Source: Actinomadura craniellae (GTDB lineage: Bacteria > Actinomycetota > Actinomycetes > Streptosporangiales > Streptosporangiaceae). Taken from it: a stretch of DNA of 64,000 nt. Below are positions 16,346 to 25,121 of this stretch, in pieces; position 1 is the first letter of the stretch, and every line of letters begins with the position of its first letter. The translations under genes and the position numbers were made by a program. The stretch spans positions 124,001-188,000 of the forward strand of contig NZ_QLYX01000008.1 of assembly GCF_003289645.1 (NCBI RefSeq), given 5' to 3'. Under the pieces are notes generated by a model, which was given only the letters and a program-made list of their open reading frames with translations, had not been told where the DNA came from and made no database searches.

Positions 16346-17290
16346 CTATATGATCTCGCGGATCATCGCGAGCATGGCGCGGAGCTCGTCGGGGACGTCG
16401 GGCCCCACGTCGGTCCGGAAGTCCTCCTCAGTGAGGATGTCCGCGTGGTCCAGCAAGCAGCTGATCATTTTAGGGCCGAATCCACTTGTCAGATCCTTGC
16501 AGAGTTCAGCGGAGAGGCCGCGAAACAGCGACTTCTGCTGGGCGGGGACCTTGTTGTTCTTGAACCCTTTCTTCATGTCGTAGTGGCCGCGTTGCGCCTT
16601 GCTGAGCCGCGCCAGAGCGTCAGCCCTGGTCTGATCCTGCTGCTGGCAGTCAAGCTTGAGCAGGCACTTGTCCGGGACGTAGTTCTCGATCTCCCGCAGC
16701 CTTAGCAGATGGACCTTGACTTCCTTGGCACGCAGCGTGGCGACCTTCGCGTCATGTTGTGATGGGGCGTCCGGCAGCAGGCGGTCGCTGTCCAGAACCA
16801 CGGCGACCCGAGGTAGCCGCCTGAACCGGTCGCGCTTGTCCGCGGCCCGGCGGAAGACACCGCCAGAGCCGCCACCATGGTCGATGACGAGCCAGTCCTT
16901 CTCGATCGCGGTGAGGATGTCACCGGCCTTGAACACTTGGGCGATCGCGGTGATGAAGCCGCCGTCCGTGGCGTCGTCCTCGACCATGACCACCGCCGGC
17001 CGGGTGAGATCCGCCACGTGCTCCTTGATGTCCTCGGGTGAGACCACCACCGGCGTCGGGTCTGCCGGTGTGCGGTAGGCGGCATGCTGCAGGGCGGCTT
17101 GGCGGGCGAGGCTCTTGTACCCCGGTGCGAGCTCGGGCACGTGCCGGTCGAGGAAGGACTCCACTGCTTCGACGAGCAGCGGGCCGACCGCCCATTGGTG
17201 GCGCTCTTCGCTGAAATGGTGGAGAAGGAGCACGACCTCCCGGGCGTGATCATCTGTTGCGAACACCGCTGCTGTCAGCTCAACGCGCAT
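16346..17290 (-). CDS. TOPRIM-like (OLD/DUF4435-type) protein paired with AAA ATPase
   Basis: A 314-residue protein with the signature of a TOPRIM-like nuclease. Glu104 lies in VVMVEDDATDGG, Asp167 and Asp169 in VAVVLDSDRLLP, and Glu200/Glu202 in REIENYVPDKCL. This E, DxD, ExE order and the IENY motif recall the nuclease half of OLD proteins and AriB (DUF4435) of the PARIS anti-phage system. The first 95 residues are an uncharacterised helical region. It overlaps the AAA ATPase gene by 11 nt (GGAG just before the ATG), so the two are co-translated. I infer a split OLD/PARIS-like nuclease; the exact Pfam family was not tested. Confidence 0.7.
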   Translation of the reverse strand: MRVELTAAVFATDDHAREVVLLLHHFSEERHQWAVGPLLVEAVESFLDRHVPELAPGYKSLARQAALQHAAYRTPADPTPVVVSPEDIKEHVADLTRPAVVMVEDDATDGGFITAIAQVFKAGDILTAIEKDWLVIDHGGGSGGVFRRAADKRDRFRRLPRVAVVLDSDRLLPDAPSQHDAKVATLRAKEVKVHLLRLREIENYVPDKCLLKLDCQQQDQTRADALARLSKAQRGHYDMKKGFKNNKVPAQQKSLFRGLSAELCKDLTSGFGPKMISCLLDHADILTEEDFRTDVGPDVPDELRAMLAMIREII

Positions 17291-18518
17291 CGGTCTCCAG
17301 CCGGCTCTCCTGGGCTACGGCCAGTGCCCGAACCTCTTCGAAGTTCTCGGCGAAGATGCCCTTGGGCCAGTAGCCGACATTGCCGAACTCGTCGACGTCG
17401 ATCCGCCGGACGGTCGACGACGCGCCGTCGCCGTCGACGAAGTAGAACGCCAGATCGCTGGCGCGCAACCTTCGCTCGGCGACCCGGCGGCGCAGCCGCA
17501 GCAGGAAGGTTTCGCTGTGCGTCTCGATCAGGAAGCGGACGCGCCGGTTGCGGATGGCTGCGATGTACAGGTCGGCCAGCGCCGCCTGGGCGGACGGGTG
17601 CATGTGCAACTCGGGCTCTTCGATGATCTCCAGAATGTGATTCTTCGGGGGAACGAGTTCGTCCTGGGCCCGTTGGACGAGGATGGGGAGCACCTGGGCG
17701 ACTCCGGTGCCGGAGTCTGTGGCAGGCACCCAGAGGCCCCGGGTCACGGTGGACTTCAAGCCGACTGAATATGCGTCGTAGCGCGGGACGACCTCCAGCT
17801 CCCATCCGGGGAGATGGTCGCCGAGATACTCGTTGACCTTGTCGATGAGCTGGCCACCTCGCCGGACATGGTCGTGAATGAGGATCTCGGCGGTACGGCT
17901 GCCGAACTCGTCCTGCTGGGGAGCCCTGGCCGACAGCCGCCCCAGCCGGGTGAGCCGGGTGCGGAACGGTCCTAGATGCCGGATTTCATCGAATTCGGCG
18001 ATGAGGGACGGTGCATGGCGAATATTTCTCGGTACCAGGCCATGGAACCGGACGCGCTTCTCCTCGTCTGGCCGATGGTCGGCAGAATTGATCTGGTAAG
18101 TCCGTTTTTCCGTGTCGTCGTCACTGTCGTCCGCATCCAGCCACTCAAGAGAGGCCCGATCTTCGGGAACTCCGAATTCCCACTTGCTGACGACCTGGGT
18201 CTGCCACTCGGCGATGTTCTGAACGGTCGCGGACAGCCGCAACGAGCCCTGGAACTCCAGTTCGATCCCGATGCTGCCGTGCTCCAGGCGTTTGTGTACG
18301 AGATCGACGAAGTCCGGCGTATCGTCTCCCAGTTGCAGAAGATCGAGCGGGACGGGCGAGTCACCGTGAATGCCGGTGGATATCACCAGCGGTGCCCGTA
18401 CCAGAGCGCTCTTACCGGAGTTGTTCTTGCCGAGAACCACGGTGATCGGCCGGAGTTCCAGTTCCTGCCGCTCGGCAAAACAGCGATAGTTGGTGAGTGC
18501 CAGTCGCACCAAGGCCAT
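17280..18518 (-). CDS. AAA/RecF-like ATPase with DUF3696-type C-terminus
   Basis: A 412-residue SMC/ABC-like ATPase. Walker A is GKNNSGKS (30-37), an ABC-signature-like stretch DSGTGVAQVLP lies near 265-280, Walker B is EIIEEPELHMHP (about 297-308), and the switch motif is ETHSE (332-336). The tail DLAFYFVDG with YWPKGIFAENFEE (383-395) matches DUF3696. Such ATPases pair with nucleases in OLD, PARIS (AriA), Gabija and Septu defence systems. It is the first gene of the operon; GGGTGAG precedes ATG 18518. A direct role in sensing phage is inferred from gene context, not shown. Confidence 0.87.
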   Translation of the reverse strand: MALVRLALTNYRCFAERQELELRPITVVLGKNNSGKSALVRAPLVISTGIHGDSPVPLDLLQLGDDTPDFVDLVHKRLEHGSIGIELEFQGSLRLSATVQNIAEWQTQVVSKWEFGVPEDRASLEWLDADDSDDDTEKRTYQINSADHRPDEEKRVRFHGLVPRNIRHAPSLIAEFDEIRHLGPFRTRLTRLGRLSARAPQQDEFGSRTAEILIHDHVRRGGQLIDKVNEYLGDHLPGWELEVVPRYDAYSVGLKSTVTRGLWVPATDSGTGVAQVLPILVQRAQDELVPPKNHILEIIEEPELHMHPSAQAALADLYIAAIRNRRVRFLIETHSETFLLRLRRRVAERRLRASDLAFYFVDGDGASSTVRRIDVDEFGNVGYWPKGIFAENFEEVRALAVAQESRLETDAR

Positions 18519-18721
18519 GAACTCACCCTAGTGCGCTGATACCCGCCACGGCCTGCGATTTCACAGCACACGATGTTGGACCGTTTGCCTGGAGTTCTGC
18601 CATAACCAACCCATCTGTGCTCAGGGCTTCGGACGCCGCTGTGATCTGTGACGAACTGACCGAGTCCGTCTGCAACGATCTGCACGGCCCTGCAGCGGGA
18701 GAGGACGAGGAGTTCGGGACG

Positions 18722-18757
18722 CGGCGAGGGCCCGCGCCGGGGCGCGGGCCCTCGCCG
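18722..18757. terminator. Perfect 17-bp GC hairpin after the LPVTG gene
   Basis: Arms 18722-18738 and 18741-18757 pair without mismatch. The hairpin lies 7 nt after the stop of the minus-strand LPVTG gene and upstream of the AAA ATPase gene, insulating the defence operon from the cell-envelope genes. There is no T-run, as is usual at this GC content. Confidence 0.75.
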
Positions 18758-18763
18758 GAACGG

Positions 18764-19414
18764 TCAGCCGGTCACCGGCAGGTTGCCGGGGACGGGGGTG
18801 GGGGCGGGGGCGGGGGAGCCGGGCGGGGAGGCGGCGGGTGCCGCGGGGGTGCAGCTGACGGAGGCGACGCTGAGCGTCTGGACGCCGGGGATCGTGAGTT
18901 CGATCGCGGTGACGGACAGGCCGCCGCCGGGCTTGCGCACCTGCTTGTTGAGGACCAGCGTGACCTTGCCGACGCCGTCGAGCGACACGGTGAGGGCGCT
19001 GTTGGGGGCCGGGCTCGCCTGGAGCCGCCGGCCAGCCAGCGTGACGTCGGCCAGGTGCGTGGTACCGGTGGAGTTCGTGCACCGGGCGGTGATCACCCGG
19101 GCGGAGAGAGCCGCCCTGGCGACCCGTAGCTCGGCGACGCTCGACCGGGCGTGGCCGGCCTTCGCGGTGGCGGTCAGCGCGGAGGCGTCCGCCAGCGGGT
19201 TGGCGGGGAGCCGGACGACGCTCATGCTCTCCGGCCGTGGCCCGGATGACGACACCAGGGGGGTGGGGGGAATCGTCACGGGGCCGTTGGCGGCGAGGGC
19301 GTGGGCGGCGCCGTGGCCGCCGGCGGCGGCGTGCGAGGCCGGTGCCGAGATGGTCAGCGGTGCCGCGACCGCCGTGGCGAGCGCGAGGGACTTGGCGAGA
19401 TGTGTGGGGCGCAT
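18764..19414 (-). CDS. Secreted protein ending exactly in LPVTG
   Basis: A 216-residue exported protein. The signal peptide (about 1-30) ends near ASHAA. The middle is a beta-rich domain with TARCTNSTGTTHLADVTLAG and a late SVSC, giving two Cys that could form a disulphide; this resembles choice-of-anchor P-type domains. The C-terminus is Pro/Ala-rich and the last residues are GNLPVTG followed at once by the stop. A sortase signal normally continues with a hydrophobic span and positive tail, both missing here. The start ATG 19414 has AGGAGGAAG upstream. It lies 39 nt after the L,D-transpeptidase gene and is probably co-transcribed, which points to the cell wall. Confidence 0.75.
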   Translation of the reverse strand: MRPTHLAKSLALATAVAAPLTISAPASHAAAGGHGAAHALAANGPVTIPPTPLVSSSGPRPESMSVVRLPANPLADASALTATAKAGHARSSVAELRVARAALSARVITARCTNSTGTTHLADVTLAGRRLQASPAPNSALTVSLDGVGKVTLVLNKQVRKPGGGLSVTAIELTIPGVQTLSVASVSCTPAAPAASPPGSPAPAPTPVPGNLPVTG

Positions 19415-19453
19415 GGTTCTTCCTCCTGGGATGTGCAGAGCGGGAAAGGGGGG

Positions 19454-20266
19454 TTACTCCGTGACGACGACGGGCGTGCCGAGCGGGACCTTGGCCAGTT
19501 CCGCCAGCGCGGCGGCGGGGACCCGGACGCAGCCGTGGGTGACGGCCTTGCCGAAGACGGACGCGTCGTTCCAGCCGTGGAAGGCGACGGTGCCGGGCCC
19601 GCCGCCGAAGGTGTCGAGCGTCTCCGAGTGGGAGCCGACCGGCAGGACGAGCGGGCTGAAGGTGGGGCGGGACGGCTTGAGCAGGGCGAGCATGAACGTC
19701 CGCCCGGTTGGGGTGGGGGTTTTGGTGGCGCCCACGGCCACCGTCCAGCTCCCGATCCTGCGGTCGGACTTGGTGATGGTGAGCCGGCGCGCCTTCGTCC
19801 GCACCCGGACGGCGTAGGGGGTGTGGGCGGTGGTCAGCCGGGCGGCGGACTCCGGGATCCACCCGGTCGTCCCGTTCGGCCGGCTGGGGAGCAGCACCCG
19901 GCGCCACCCCGGCCTGGTGTCGATCACGGGGACCCAGGTGGGGCCGTCCAGTTGCCTGTTGGGCAGTGCGGCCACGGGCGGGCCGCCCGGTTCGGACGAC
20001 ACCGGCACGGTGGCGCTGGGATGGACCACCGTGCCGGCGTCGGCCGTGGACGGCTCGATGTCCAGCGGCAGGCCCCGCAACGTGGTGAACGTCGTGGCCT
20101 GCGGCAGTTTCGCCAGGTCGATCGCCGGGGGACGGCTGGCCCCGACCTTTCCGTCGGCACCGCAGCCCGTCGCCAGCGTCGCGACGGCCGCCGTGGCCGC
20201 GGCACCCGTCACGAGACGGCCGGACCGCCGGGCGCTACGGCGTATTCGTAAAGAACGATGGTTCAC
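19454..20266 (-). CDS. L,D-transpeptidase (YkuD domain), probable lipoprotein
   Basis: A 270-residue cell-wall enzyme that would form 3-3 cross-links in peptidoglycan or attach proteins to it. The YkuD domain occupies about 150-270, with VAFHGWND and the catalytic HGCVRVP (Cys nucleophile, His). A hydrophobic leader with Cys35 in LATGC suggests a lipoprotein, though the lipobox is not ideal. Residues 60-145 may be an SH3-like stretch (WVPVIDTRPGWRRVLLP). GTG start 20266 with GGAG upstream. Probably an operon with the LPVTG protein. Confidence 0.9.
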   Translation of the reverse strand: MNHRSLRIRRSARRSGRLVTGAAATAAVATLATGCGADGKVGASRPPAIDLAKLPQATTFTTLRGLPLDIEPSTADAGTVVHPSATVPVSSEPGGPPVAALPNRQLDGPTWVPVIDTRPGWRRVLLPSRPNGTTGWIPESAARLTTAHTPYAVRVRTKARRLTITKSDRRIGSWTVAVGATKTPTPTGRTFMLALLKPSRPTFSPLVLPVGSHSETLDTFGGGPGTVAFHGWNDASVFGKAVTHGCVRVPAAALAELAKVPLGTPVVVTE

Positions 20267-20498
20267 GGCAACTCCAAGGGGACCGGGACTTCCCGGAAGC
20301 GAGAGTGGTTACTCAGCGCAAGGGTGAATAACCCGCGAGAGCCACATCCCTACCATCCGCAACCGTGCCATCACAGGGAATTAATGGATTCGACGCGGTG
20401 GACGCTTCCGCCCGCATATCTCCGGAACGCCGTGACCTGGGATATTCGTAGAAAGTCTGTTCCGCCTAGTTGATTAGGAATTCCCGAATTATCAGAAT

Positions 20499-20524
20499 CG
20501 GTGACGCTCGCCCGCCGGTCACCG
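20499..20524. terminator. Short hairpin after the FMN reductase gene
   Basis: CGGTGAC (20499-20505) pairs with GTCACCG (20518-20524) around a 12-nt loop, about 20 nt beyond the stop of the minus-strand reductase gene. A modest terminator candidate. The rest of 20267-20543 is relatively AT-rich and carries no gene. Confidence 0.4.
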
Positions 20525-20543
20525 CCCGTGAGCGCGGCGCGGG

Positions 20544-21155
20544 TCAGCCGCCGAGCAGGTCCTCGAACGGCGTCGGGTCGGCGAAGGGGTCGTTGATCGT
20601 GGGCGGGTCGCGCCGGTCGGCCTCGCGGGCGAGCTCGCCGGCCGCCCGGTCGATCCGGTGGACCAGGGAACCCTGGGCGGTGCCGCCGTCGCCCCAGTCC
20701 TCCGGCGCGGCGAACACCGCGGTGGGCACGACGACGGCGCGCAGGTAGGAGAAGAGCGGCCGCAGCGCGTGCTCCAGCACCAGCGAGTGCCGGCCCGTCC
20801 CGCCGGTGGCGGCGATCAGCACCGGTTTGTCCACCAGCGCCGTCTCGTCGAGGACGTCGGTGAACGTCTTGAACAGCCCGCTGTAGGACGCGGCGAAGGT
20901 CGGCGTCACCACGATCAGGGCGTCCGCCCGGGCGACGGTGTCGTGCACCTCCTGGAGCTCCCGGGACGGGTAGCCGAGCAGCAGGTTGTTGACCAGGTCG
21001 TGCGCGTGCTCGCGCAGCTCGATCGGGTGGGCGTCCACCTCGGCCCCGAGCCGTTCCAGCTCGCGCCGGGTCGCCCCGGCCAGCCGGTCGGCGAGCATGC
21101 GGGTCGAGGACGGCTGCCGCAGGCCGGCCGACACGACCGCGAGGGTGCGCCTCAT
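20544..21155 (-). CDS. CE1759-type NAD(P)H-dependent FMN reductase
   Basis: A 203-residue flavodoxin-like reductase. It supplies reduced FMN to the neighbouring monooxygenase. Seen: the FMN-binding loop SAGLRQPSSTR near 9-19, TPTFAASYSGLFK (about 85-97) and AATGGTGRHSL (about 115-125), all typical of NADPH-dependent FMN reductases. It overlaps the upstream luciferase-like gene by 4 nt (ATGA), as CE1759-type reductases do with their CE1758-type partners. Substrate of the pair unknown. Confidence 0.92.
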   Translation of the reverse strand: MRRTLAVVSAGLRQPSSTRMLADRLAGATRRELERLGAEVDAHPIELREHAHDLVNNLLLGYPSRELQEVHDTVARADALIVVTPTFAASYSGLFKTFTDVLDETALVDKPVLIAATGGTGRHSLVLEHALRPLFSYLRAVVVPTAVFAAPEDWGDGGTAQGSLVHRIDRAAGELAREADRRDPPTINDPFADPTPFEDLLGG

Positions 21156-22246
21156 CGGGCCGCCTCCACCGTCGCGAGCCGCGCGGCCTTCAGGGAGGCG
21201 TGCGTCGGGGCGTCCGGGACGTGGGCGGGACGGCCGATCGCGAACTCCCGGCGCAGCACCGGCACGATCTCGCCCAGCGCTTCGATCTGCCGGAGCACGG
21301 TCTCGTGCGGCAGGCCGAGGGCGTCCACGTTGAAGACCTGGCGCTGGTAGTCGCCGGCCGCGTACTCGCGGAAGGCCAGGATCCGGTCGATCACCTGCTG
21401 CGGGCTGCCGACCAGGAGGGCGGTCTGCTCCAGCGTCTCCTCCAGCGACGGGCCGCCGCCGTACACCGGCGAGCTGTCGAAGTAGGGGCGGAACTCGCGG
21501 ATCGCGTCCTGGGAGTTCTTCCGCACGAAGAGCTGCGCGGCCAGGCCGACGATCGCCTGGTCGGCCGAGCCGTGCCCGTAGTGCTCGAAGCGGCGGCGGT
21601 AGAGGGAGACCATCCGCTGGACGTGTTCCTTCGGCCACAGCACGTTGTTGTGCAGGAACCCGTCGCCGTAGTAGGCGGCCTGTTCGGCGATTTCGGGGCT
21701 GCGGATGGAGCCGTGCCAGACGAACGGCGGGATGCCGTCCAGCGGGCGGGGGGTGGCGGTGAAGGACTGGAGCGGGGTGCGGAACTTGCCTTCCCAGTCG
21801 ACGACGTCCTCGCGCCACAGGCGGTGGAGGAGGGCGTAGTTCTCGACGGCGAGGGGGATGCCGTTGCGGATGTCCTGGCCGAACCAGGGGTAGACGGGTC
21901 CGGTGTTGCCGCGGCCCATCATGAGGTCGATGCGGCCGTCGGCCAGGTGTTGCAGCATCGCGTAGTCTTCGGCGATCTTCACCGGGTCGTTGGTGGTGAT
22001 CAGCGTGGTCGAGGTGGACAGCACGATCCGCTCGGTGCGCGCCGCCACGTGACCCAGCAGCGTGGTGGGTGAGGACGGCATGAACGGCGGGTTGTGGTGC
22101 TCGCCGATCGCGAAGACGTCGAGGCCCACGTCCTCGGCCAGCCGCGCGTACTCCACCACCGCCTTGATCCGCTCGTGCTCCGAGGGCGTCCGTCCCGTCA
22201 CGGGATCGGCCGTCACGTCGCCCACACTGAAGATTCCGAACTGCAT
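21152..22246 (-). CDS. CE1758-type luciferase-like FMN monooxygenase
   Basis: A 364-residue flavin-dependent (LLM-class) monooxygenase. The N-terminal strand MQFGIFSVGD, the loop GEHHNPPFMPSSPTTLLGH and the block LADGRIDLMMGRG are family hallmarks of the bacterial-luciferase TIM barrel. It uses FMNH2 from the coupled reductase (4-nt overlap). Start ATG 22246, which begins directly with the first barrel strand; the open frame continues upstream without matching sequence. The oxidised substrate cannot be told. Confidence 0.92.
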   Translation of the reverse strand: MQFGIFSVGDVTADPVTGRTPSEHERIKAVVEYARLAEDVGLDVFAIGEHHNPPFMPSSPTTLLGHVAARTERIVLSTSTTLITTNDPVKIAEDYAMLQHLADGRIDLMMGRGNTGPVYPWFGQDIRNGIPLAVENYALLHRLWREDVVDWEGKFRTPLQSFTATPRPLDGIPPFVWHGSIRSPEIAEQAAYYGDGFLHNNVLWPKEHVQRMVSLYRRRFEHYGHGSADQAIVGLAAQLFVRKNSQDAIREFRPYFDSSPVYGGGPSLEETLEQTALLVGSPQQVIDRILAFREYAAGDYQRQVFNVDALGLPHETVLRQIEALGEIVPVLRREFAIGRPAHVPDAPTHASLKAARLATVEAAR

Positions 22247-22604
22247 CCGAATCCGCCTGTCCAGCTCGTCTCGACCACTGTCACCGTCAGGCAACCGGCG
22301 GCACTCGAACTAAATTCCTTGACTGAGCAAGTATTTTTTGGGGTGTTACCCTGCGCCTGCGACATGTTGCCGAGCGTTGTTCGGTGCGGTGGGCACGGTA
22401 TCCGCGGGTCCGGCGGCCTGTCGTCGCCCGGGGCGTCGCGGCGGTCGGGCGGCTCCGGCCGGGACGTGCCCGCGATCATTCGCCCGGCGGGAGACCGCGC
22501 GCCGCCCTGCTCGGCCGGGCCGGAGTGCGCGCGGCCCGCCGTCCGCTGTATGTCCGGTTTGCGGCGGGTTGAGATGGAGAAAAGGCCGTACGGAAGGGGA
22601 GGCG
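22247..22604. other. Divergent intergenic region, no gene seen
   Basis: A 358-bp gap between the monooxygenase (minus) and the patatin gene (plus). It starts with an AT-rich patch (TTGACTGAGC, TATTTTTTGGGG around 22318-22341) that suits a promoter for one of the two operons. No operator palindrome was convincing. Confidence 0.4.
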
Positions 22605-23423
22605 ATGGCGGATCGCGGGCGGGTGGCCTTCGTGCTCGGCGGCGGTGGCGCGCTGGGCGCGCACGAGGTCGGGATGCTCAAGGCCCTGCACGAGGCCGGG
22701 ATCAGCCCGGACGTCGTCGTGGGCACCTCGATCGGCGCGATCAACGGGGCGTTCGTGGCGGCCGACCCGGACAAGGCCGTCGAGCGGCTCGCCGAGCTGT
22801 GGGCCGGGCAGGCGGCCCGGGAGGCGTTCGGCGCCCCGCCCTGGACGCGGCTGTGGACGCTGGCCCGGTCAGGCACCCACCTGCACCCGATCGGGCCGCT
22901 GTGCCGGACCCTGGAGGAGGTGCTGCCGGTCACCGACTTCCACGACCTCGCGGTGCCGTTCCAGTGCGTGGCCGCCGGCATCGAAACCGCGATGGCGCAC
23001 TGGTTCGCCAAGGGGCCGCTCGTCCCGGCCGTGCTGGCCTCGTGCGCGGTGCCGGGCCTGCTGCCGCCGGTCCGGGTCGGCGAGCACCACTACTTCGACG
23101 GCGGCCTGGTGCACAGCATCCCGGTGGGGCGGGCCGTCGAACTCGGCGCGGACACGATCTACGTGCTGCACGTCGGGCGGATCGAGCGGCCGCTGGCACC
23201 GCCGCGCTGGCCCTGGGAGGTCGGCATGGTCGCGTTCGAGATCGCCCGGCGGCACCGGTTCTTCGAGGAGATCGCCACGGTCGGCGACGGGGTGCGGGTG
23301 CACGTCCTGCCCGCGGGGGCGACCGAGCGGCAGCGGGTCCCGCGGCGGCCCGGCGGCGCGATCACCTTCCGCACCGAGCGGGCCTACCAGGCGACGCTCG
23401 ACTACCTGGAACGGAACGGGTAG
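22605..23423 (+). CDS. Patatin-like phospholipase
   Basis: A 272-residue patatin-family lipid acyl hydrolase. The oxyanion loop GGGGALGAHEVG (about 12-23), the nucleophile serine in GTSIG (about 41-45) and the catalytic Asp in FDGG (about 165) form the Ser-Asp dyad. No signal peptide; probably acts at the inner face of the membrane. ATG 22605 has GGGGAGG upstream. The acyltransferase gene follows after 6 nt, so the pair may remodel phospholipid chains (deacylation then reacylation). Confidence 0.9.
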   Translation: MADRGRVAFVLGGGGALGAHEVGMLKALHEAGISPDVVVGTSIGAINGAFVAADPDKAVERLAELWAGQAAREAFGAPPWTRLWTLARSGTHLHPIGPLCRTLEEVLPVTDFHDLAVPFQCVAAGIETAMAHWFAKGPLVPAVLASCAVPGLLPPVRVGEHHYFDGGLVHSIPVGRAVELGADTIYVLHVGRIERPLAPPRWPWEVGMVAFEIARRHRFFEEIATVGDGVRVHVLPAGATERQRVPRRPGGAITFRTERAYQATLDYLERNG

Positions 23424-23429
23424 GCCGCG

Positions 23430-24446
23430 ATGCTCCCACCGAGACTCGTCCGCCGCCTGCTGTTCGCCCCGGTGCTGCTGGTGCTCACCGTCGCGCTCGC
23501 GGTGCTCTTCCTGCCCGCGCTCCTGGTGGCCACGCTGATCTCGCTGGTGTTCGACGGCCGGTACCGGGCGGTGCGGCTGCTGCGGTTCGCGCTGGCCTGG
23601 GCGTACGCGGAGTCCTGGGCGGTGCTGGCGTGCCTGGTGGTCTGGCTGGGCAGCGGCCTGCGCGGGCGGGTGCGCGCCGAACGGCTCTGGGACCGGCACT
23701 ACGACATCGTCCGCCGCTACGTCGCCGGGATCTACCGGGCCGCCGAGCGGTACCTGACGCTGCGGGTGGAGGTCGACGGCGAGGCGCCCGACCCCCTGCC
23801 GCGCCGCCCGATCATCGTGCTGAGCAGGCACGCCGGGCCGGGCGACTCGCTGATCCTGATCCACCACCTGCTCACCGGCTACGGGCGGCGGCCCCGGCTG
23901 GTGATGAAGGACTTCGTCCAGTTCGACCCGCTGATCGACATCGCCGTGCACCGCCTGCCGAACGTGCTCGTCCGGCAGGCGGGCGACGGCATGACCCAGG
24001 ACATCTCCGAACTCGCCGAGGATCTGGGGGACCGGGACGCGCTGGTGCTGTTCCCCGAGGGCGGTAACTTCACCCCGCACCGCCGGGAGCGCGCGATCGC
24101 CCGGTTGCGCCGGTTGCGCCGCCGCACCGAGGCCGCCCGCGCGGCCCGCATGCGCCATGTCCTGCCGCCCCGCCCCGGCGGGGCCCTCGCCGCGATCGAC
24201 GCCGCTCCCGGCGCCGACGTCGTCTTCGTCGCGCACAGCGGCCTGGAGGACTTCAACTCCGTCGGTACCGTCTGGCGCGGCCTTCCCCTCGCCGTTCAGG
24301 TCCGCGCCCACTGGTGGCGGATCCCCGCCGAGGACGTCCCCCGGGAGCGCGCGGCCCAGGTCGACTGGCTGTTCGCCCAGTGGGCCCGGGTGGACGCCTG
24401 GATCGAGGAGGCCCGGAACCCCGCCCGCGATCTGGACACCGCCTGA
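23430..24446 (+). CDS. PlsC-like 1-acyl-glycerol-3-phosphate acyltransferase family protein
   Basis: A 338-residue membrane acyltransferase. Two hydrophobic segments at about 8-40 and 55-75 precede a PlsC domain with the HX4D motif SRHAGPGDS (about 131-139) and the substrate-binding FPEGGNF (about 210-216). A basic helix (RRERAIARLRRLRRR) follows. It is longer than bacterial PlsC, with a C-terminal extension ending in DTA. In an operon with the patatin-like phospholipase 6 nt upstream. The acyl acceptor is not known. Confidence 0.85.
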   Translation: MLPPRLVRRLLFAPVLLVLTVALAVLFLPALLVATLISLVFDGRYRAVRLLRFALAWAYAESWAVLACLVVWLGSGLRGRVRAERLWDRHYDIVRRYVAGIYRAAERYLTLRVEVDGEAPDPLPRRPIIVLSRHAGPGDSLILIHHLLTGYGRRPRLVMKDFVQFDPLIDIAVHRLPNVLVRQAGDGMTQDISELAEDLGDRDALVLFPEGGNFTPHRRERAIARLRRLRRRTEAARAARMRHVLPPRPGGALAAIDAAPGADVVFVAHSGLEDFNSVGTVWRGLPLAVQVRAHWWRIPAEDVPRERAAQVDWLFAQWARVDAWIEEARNPARDLDTA

Positions 24447-24454
24447 CCCGCGGG

Positions 24455-25102
24455 TCAGGCCGACAGGGACGCGGGGACCCAGAGGCCGTCGATCGTCTGC
24501 TCGGCGGCGGTGCGGCTGGCCTCGGCCAGCGGGATCAGTTCGGCCATCGCCGGCGTCACGGCGGCCAGGGTGAGTTCGGCCGTGATGAAGCGCGGCCGCA
24601 GACCCGTGAACGCCAGGCCGTGCGGCAGCCACTGTTCCGCGTGGTCCCACCCCTCGCGGGGCGTGCCGGGGCCGTAGCCGCCGCCGCGGCTGGCGAGCAC
24701 CAGGAACTCGCGGCCGTCGAGCAGGCCGGTCTGGGTCTCGGGGTCGTAGGCCAGGCCGGGCGCGAGGAGGTGGTCGACCCAGGACTTGACGCTGCTGGGC
24801 ACGCCGTAGTTGTACAGCGGCAGCCCCAGCACGATCGTGTCCGCCCGGCGCACCTCGTCGACCACCCGGTGGCTCAGCGCCCACGACGCCGCCTGGGCCG
24901 GCGTGTGCTGTTCGGGCGGCACCATGCGGGCCAGGCCGCCGGCCTCGTCGAGGTGGGGCAGCGGGTCGCGGCCCAGGTCACGGTAGGTGACGGTGCCGCC
25001 GGGGTGCGCGGCGCGCCAGACCTCGACCGCCCGGGCGCTGAGCCGGCGGCTGACGGAGTCGTTCCCCTTGATGCTCGAGTCGACATGCAGCAGGTGAGCC
25101 AT
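24455..25102 (-). CDS. AzoR-like FMN-dependent NAD(P)H oxidoreductase
   Basis: A 215-residue flavodoxin-fold enzyme of the azoreductase/quinone-reductase group. Hallmarks are HVDSSIKGNDSVSR for the FMN phosphate (7-20), PLYNYGVPSSVKSWVDH (about 95-111) and ASRGGGYG (about 137-144). It would reduce quinones or azo compounds by two electrons. ATG 25102 has AGAGGA upstream. It is divergent from a MarR gene over 59 bp that contain a perfect operator-like palindrome, so the MarR protein most likely represses it. Confidence 0.9.
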   Translation of the reverse strand: MAHLLHVDSSIKGNDSVSRRLSARAVEVWRAAHPGGTVTYRDLGRDPLPHLDEAGGLARMVPPEQHTPAQAASWALSHRVVDEVRRADTIVLGLPLYNYGVPSSVKSWVDHLLAPGLAYDPETQTGLLDGREFLVLASRGGGYGPGTPREGWDHAEQWLPHGLAFTGLRPRFITAELTLAAVTPAMAELIPLAEASRTAAEQTIDGLWVPASLSA

Positions 25103-25121
25103 CTTTCTTTCCTCTCCATGG

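Noticed and set aside
6496-18518. A complete integrative element with integrase and att sites around the defence-like region
   Set aside because: No integrase, transposase or flanking direct repeat enclosing the whole region was found.
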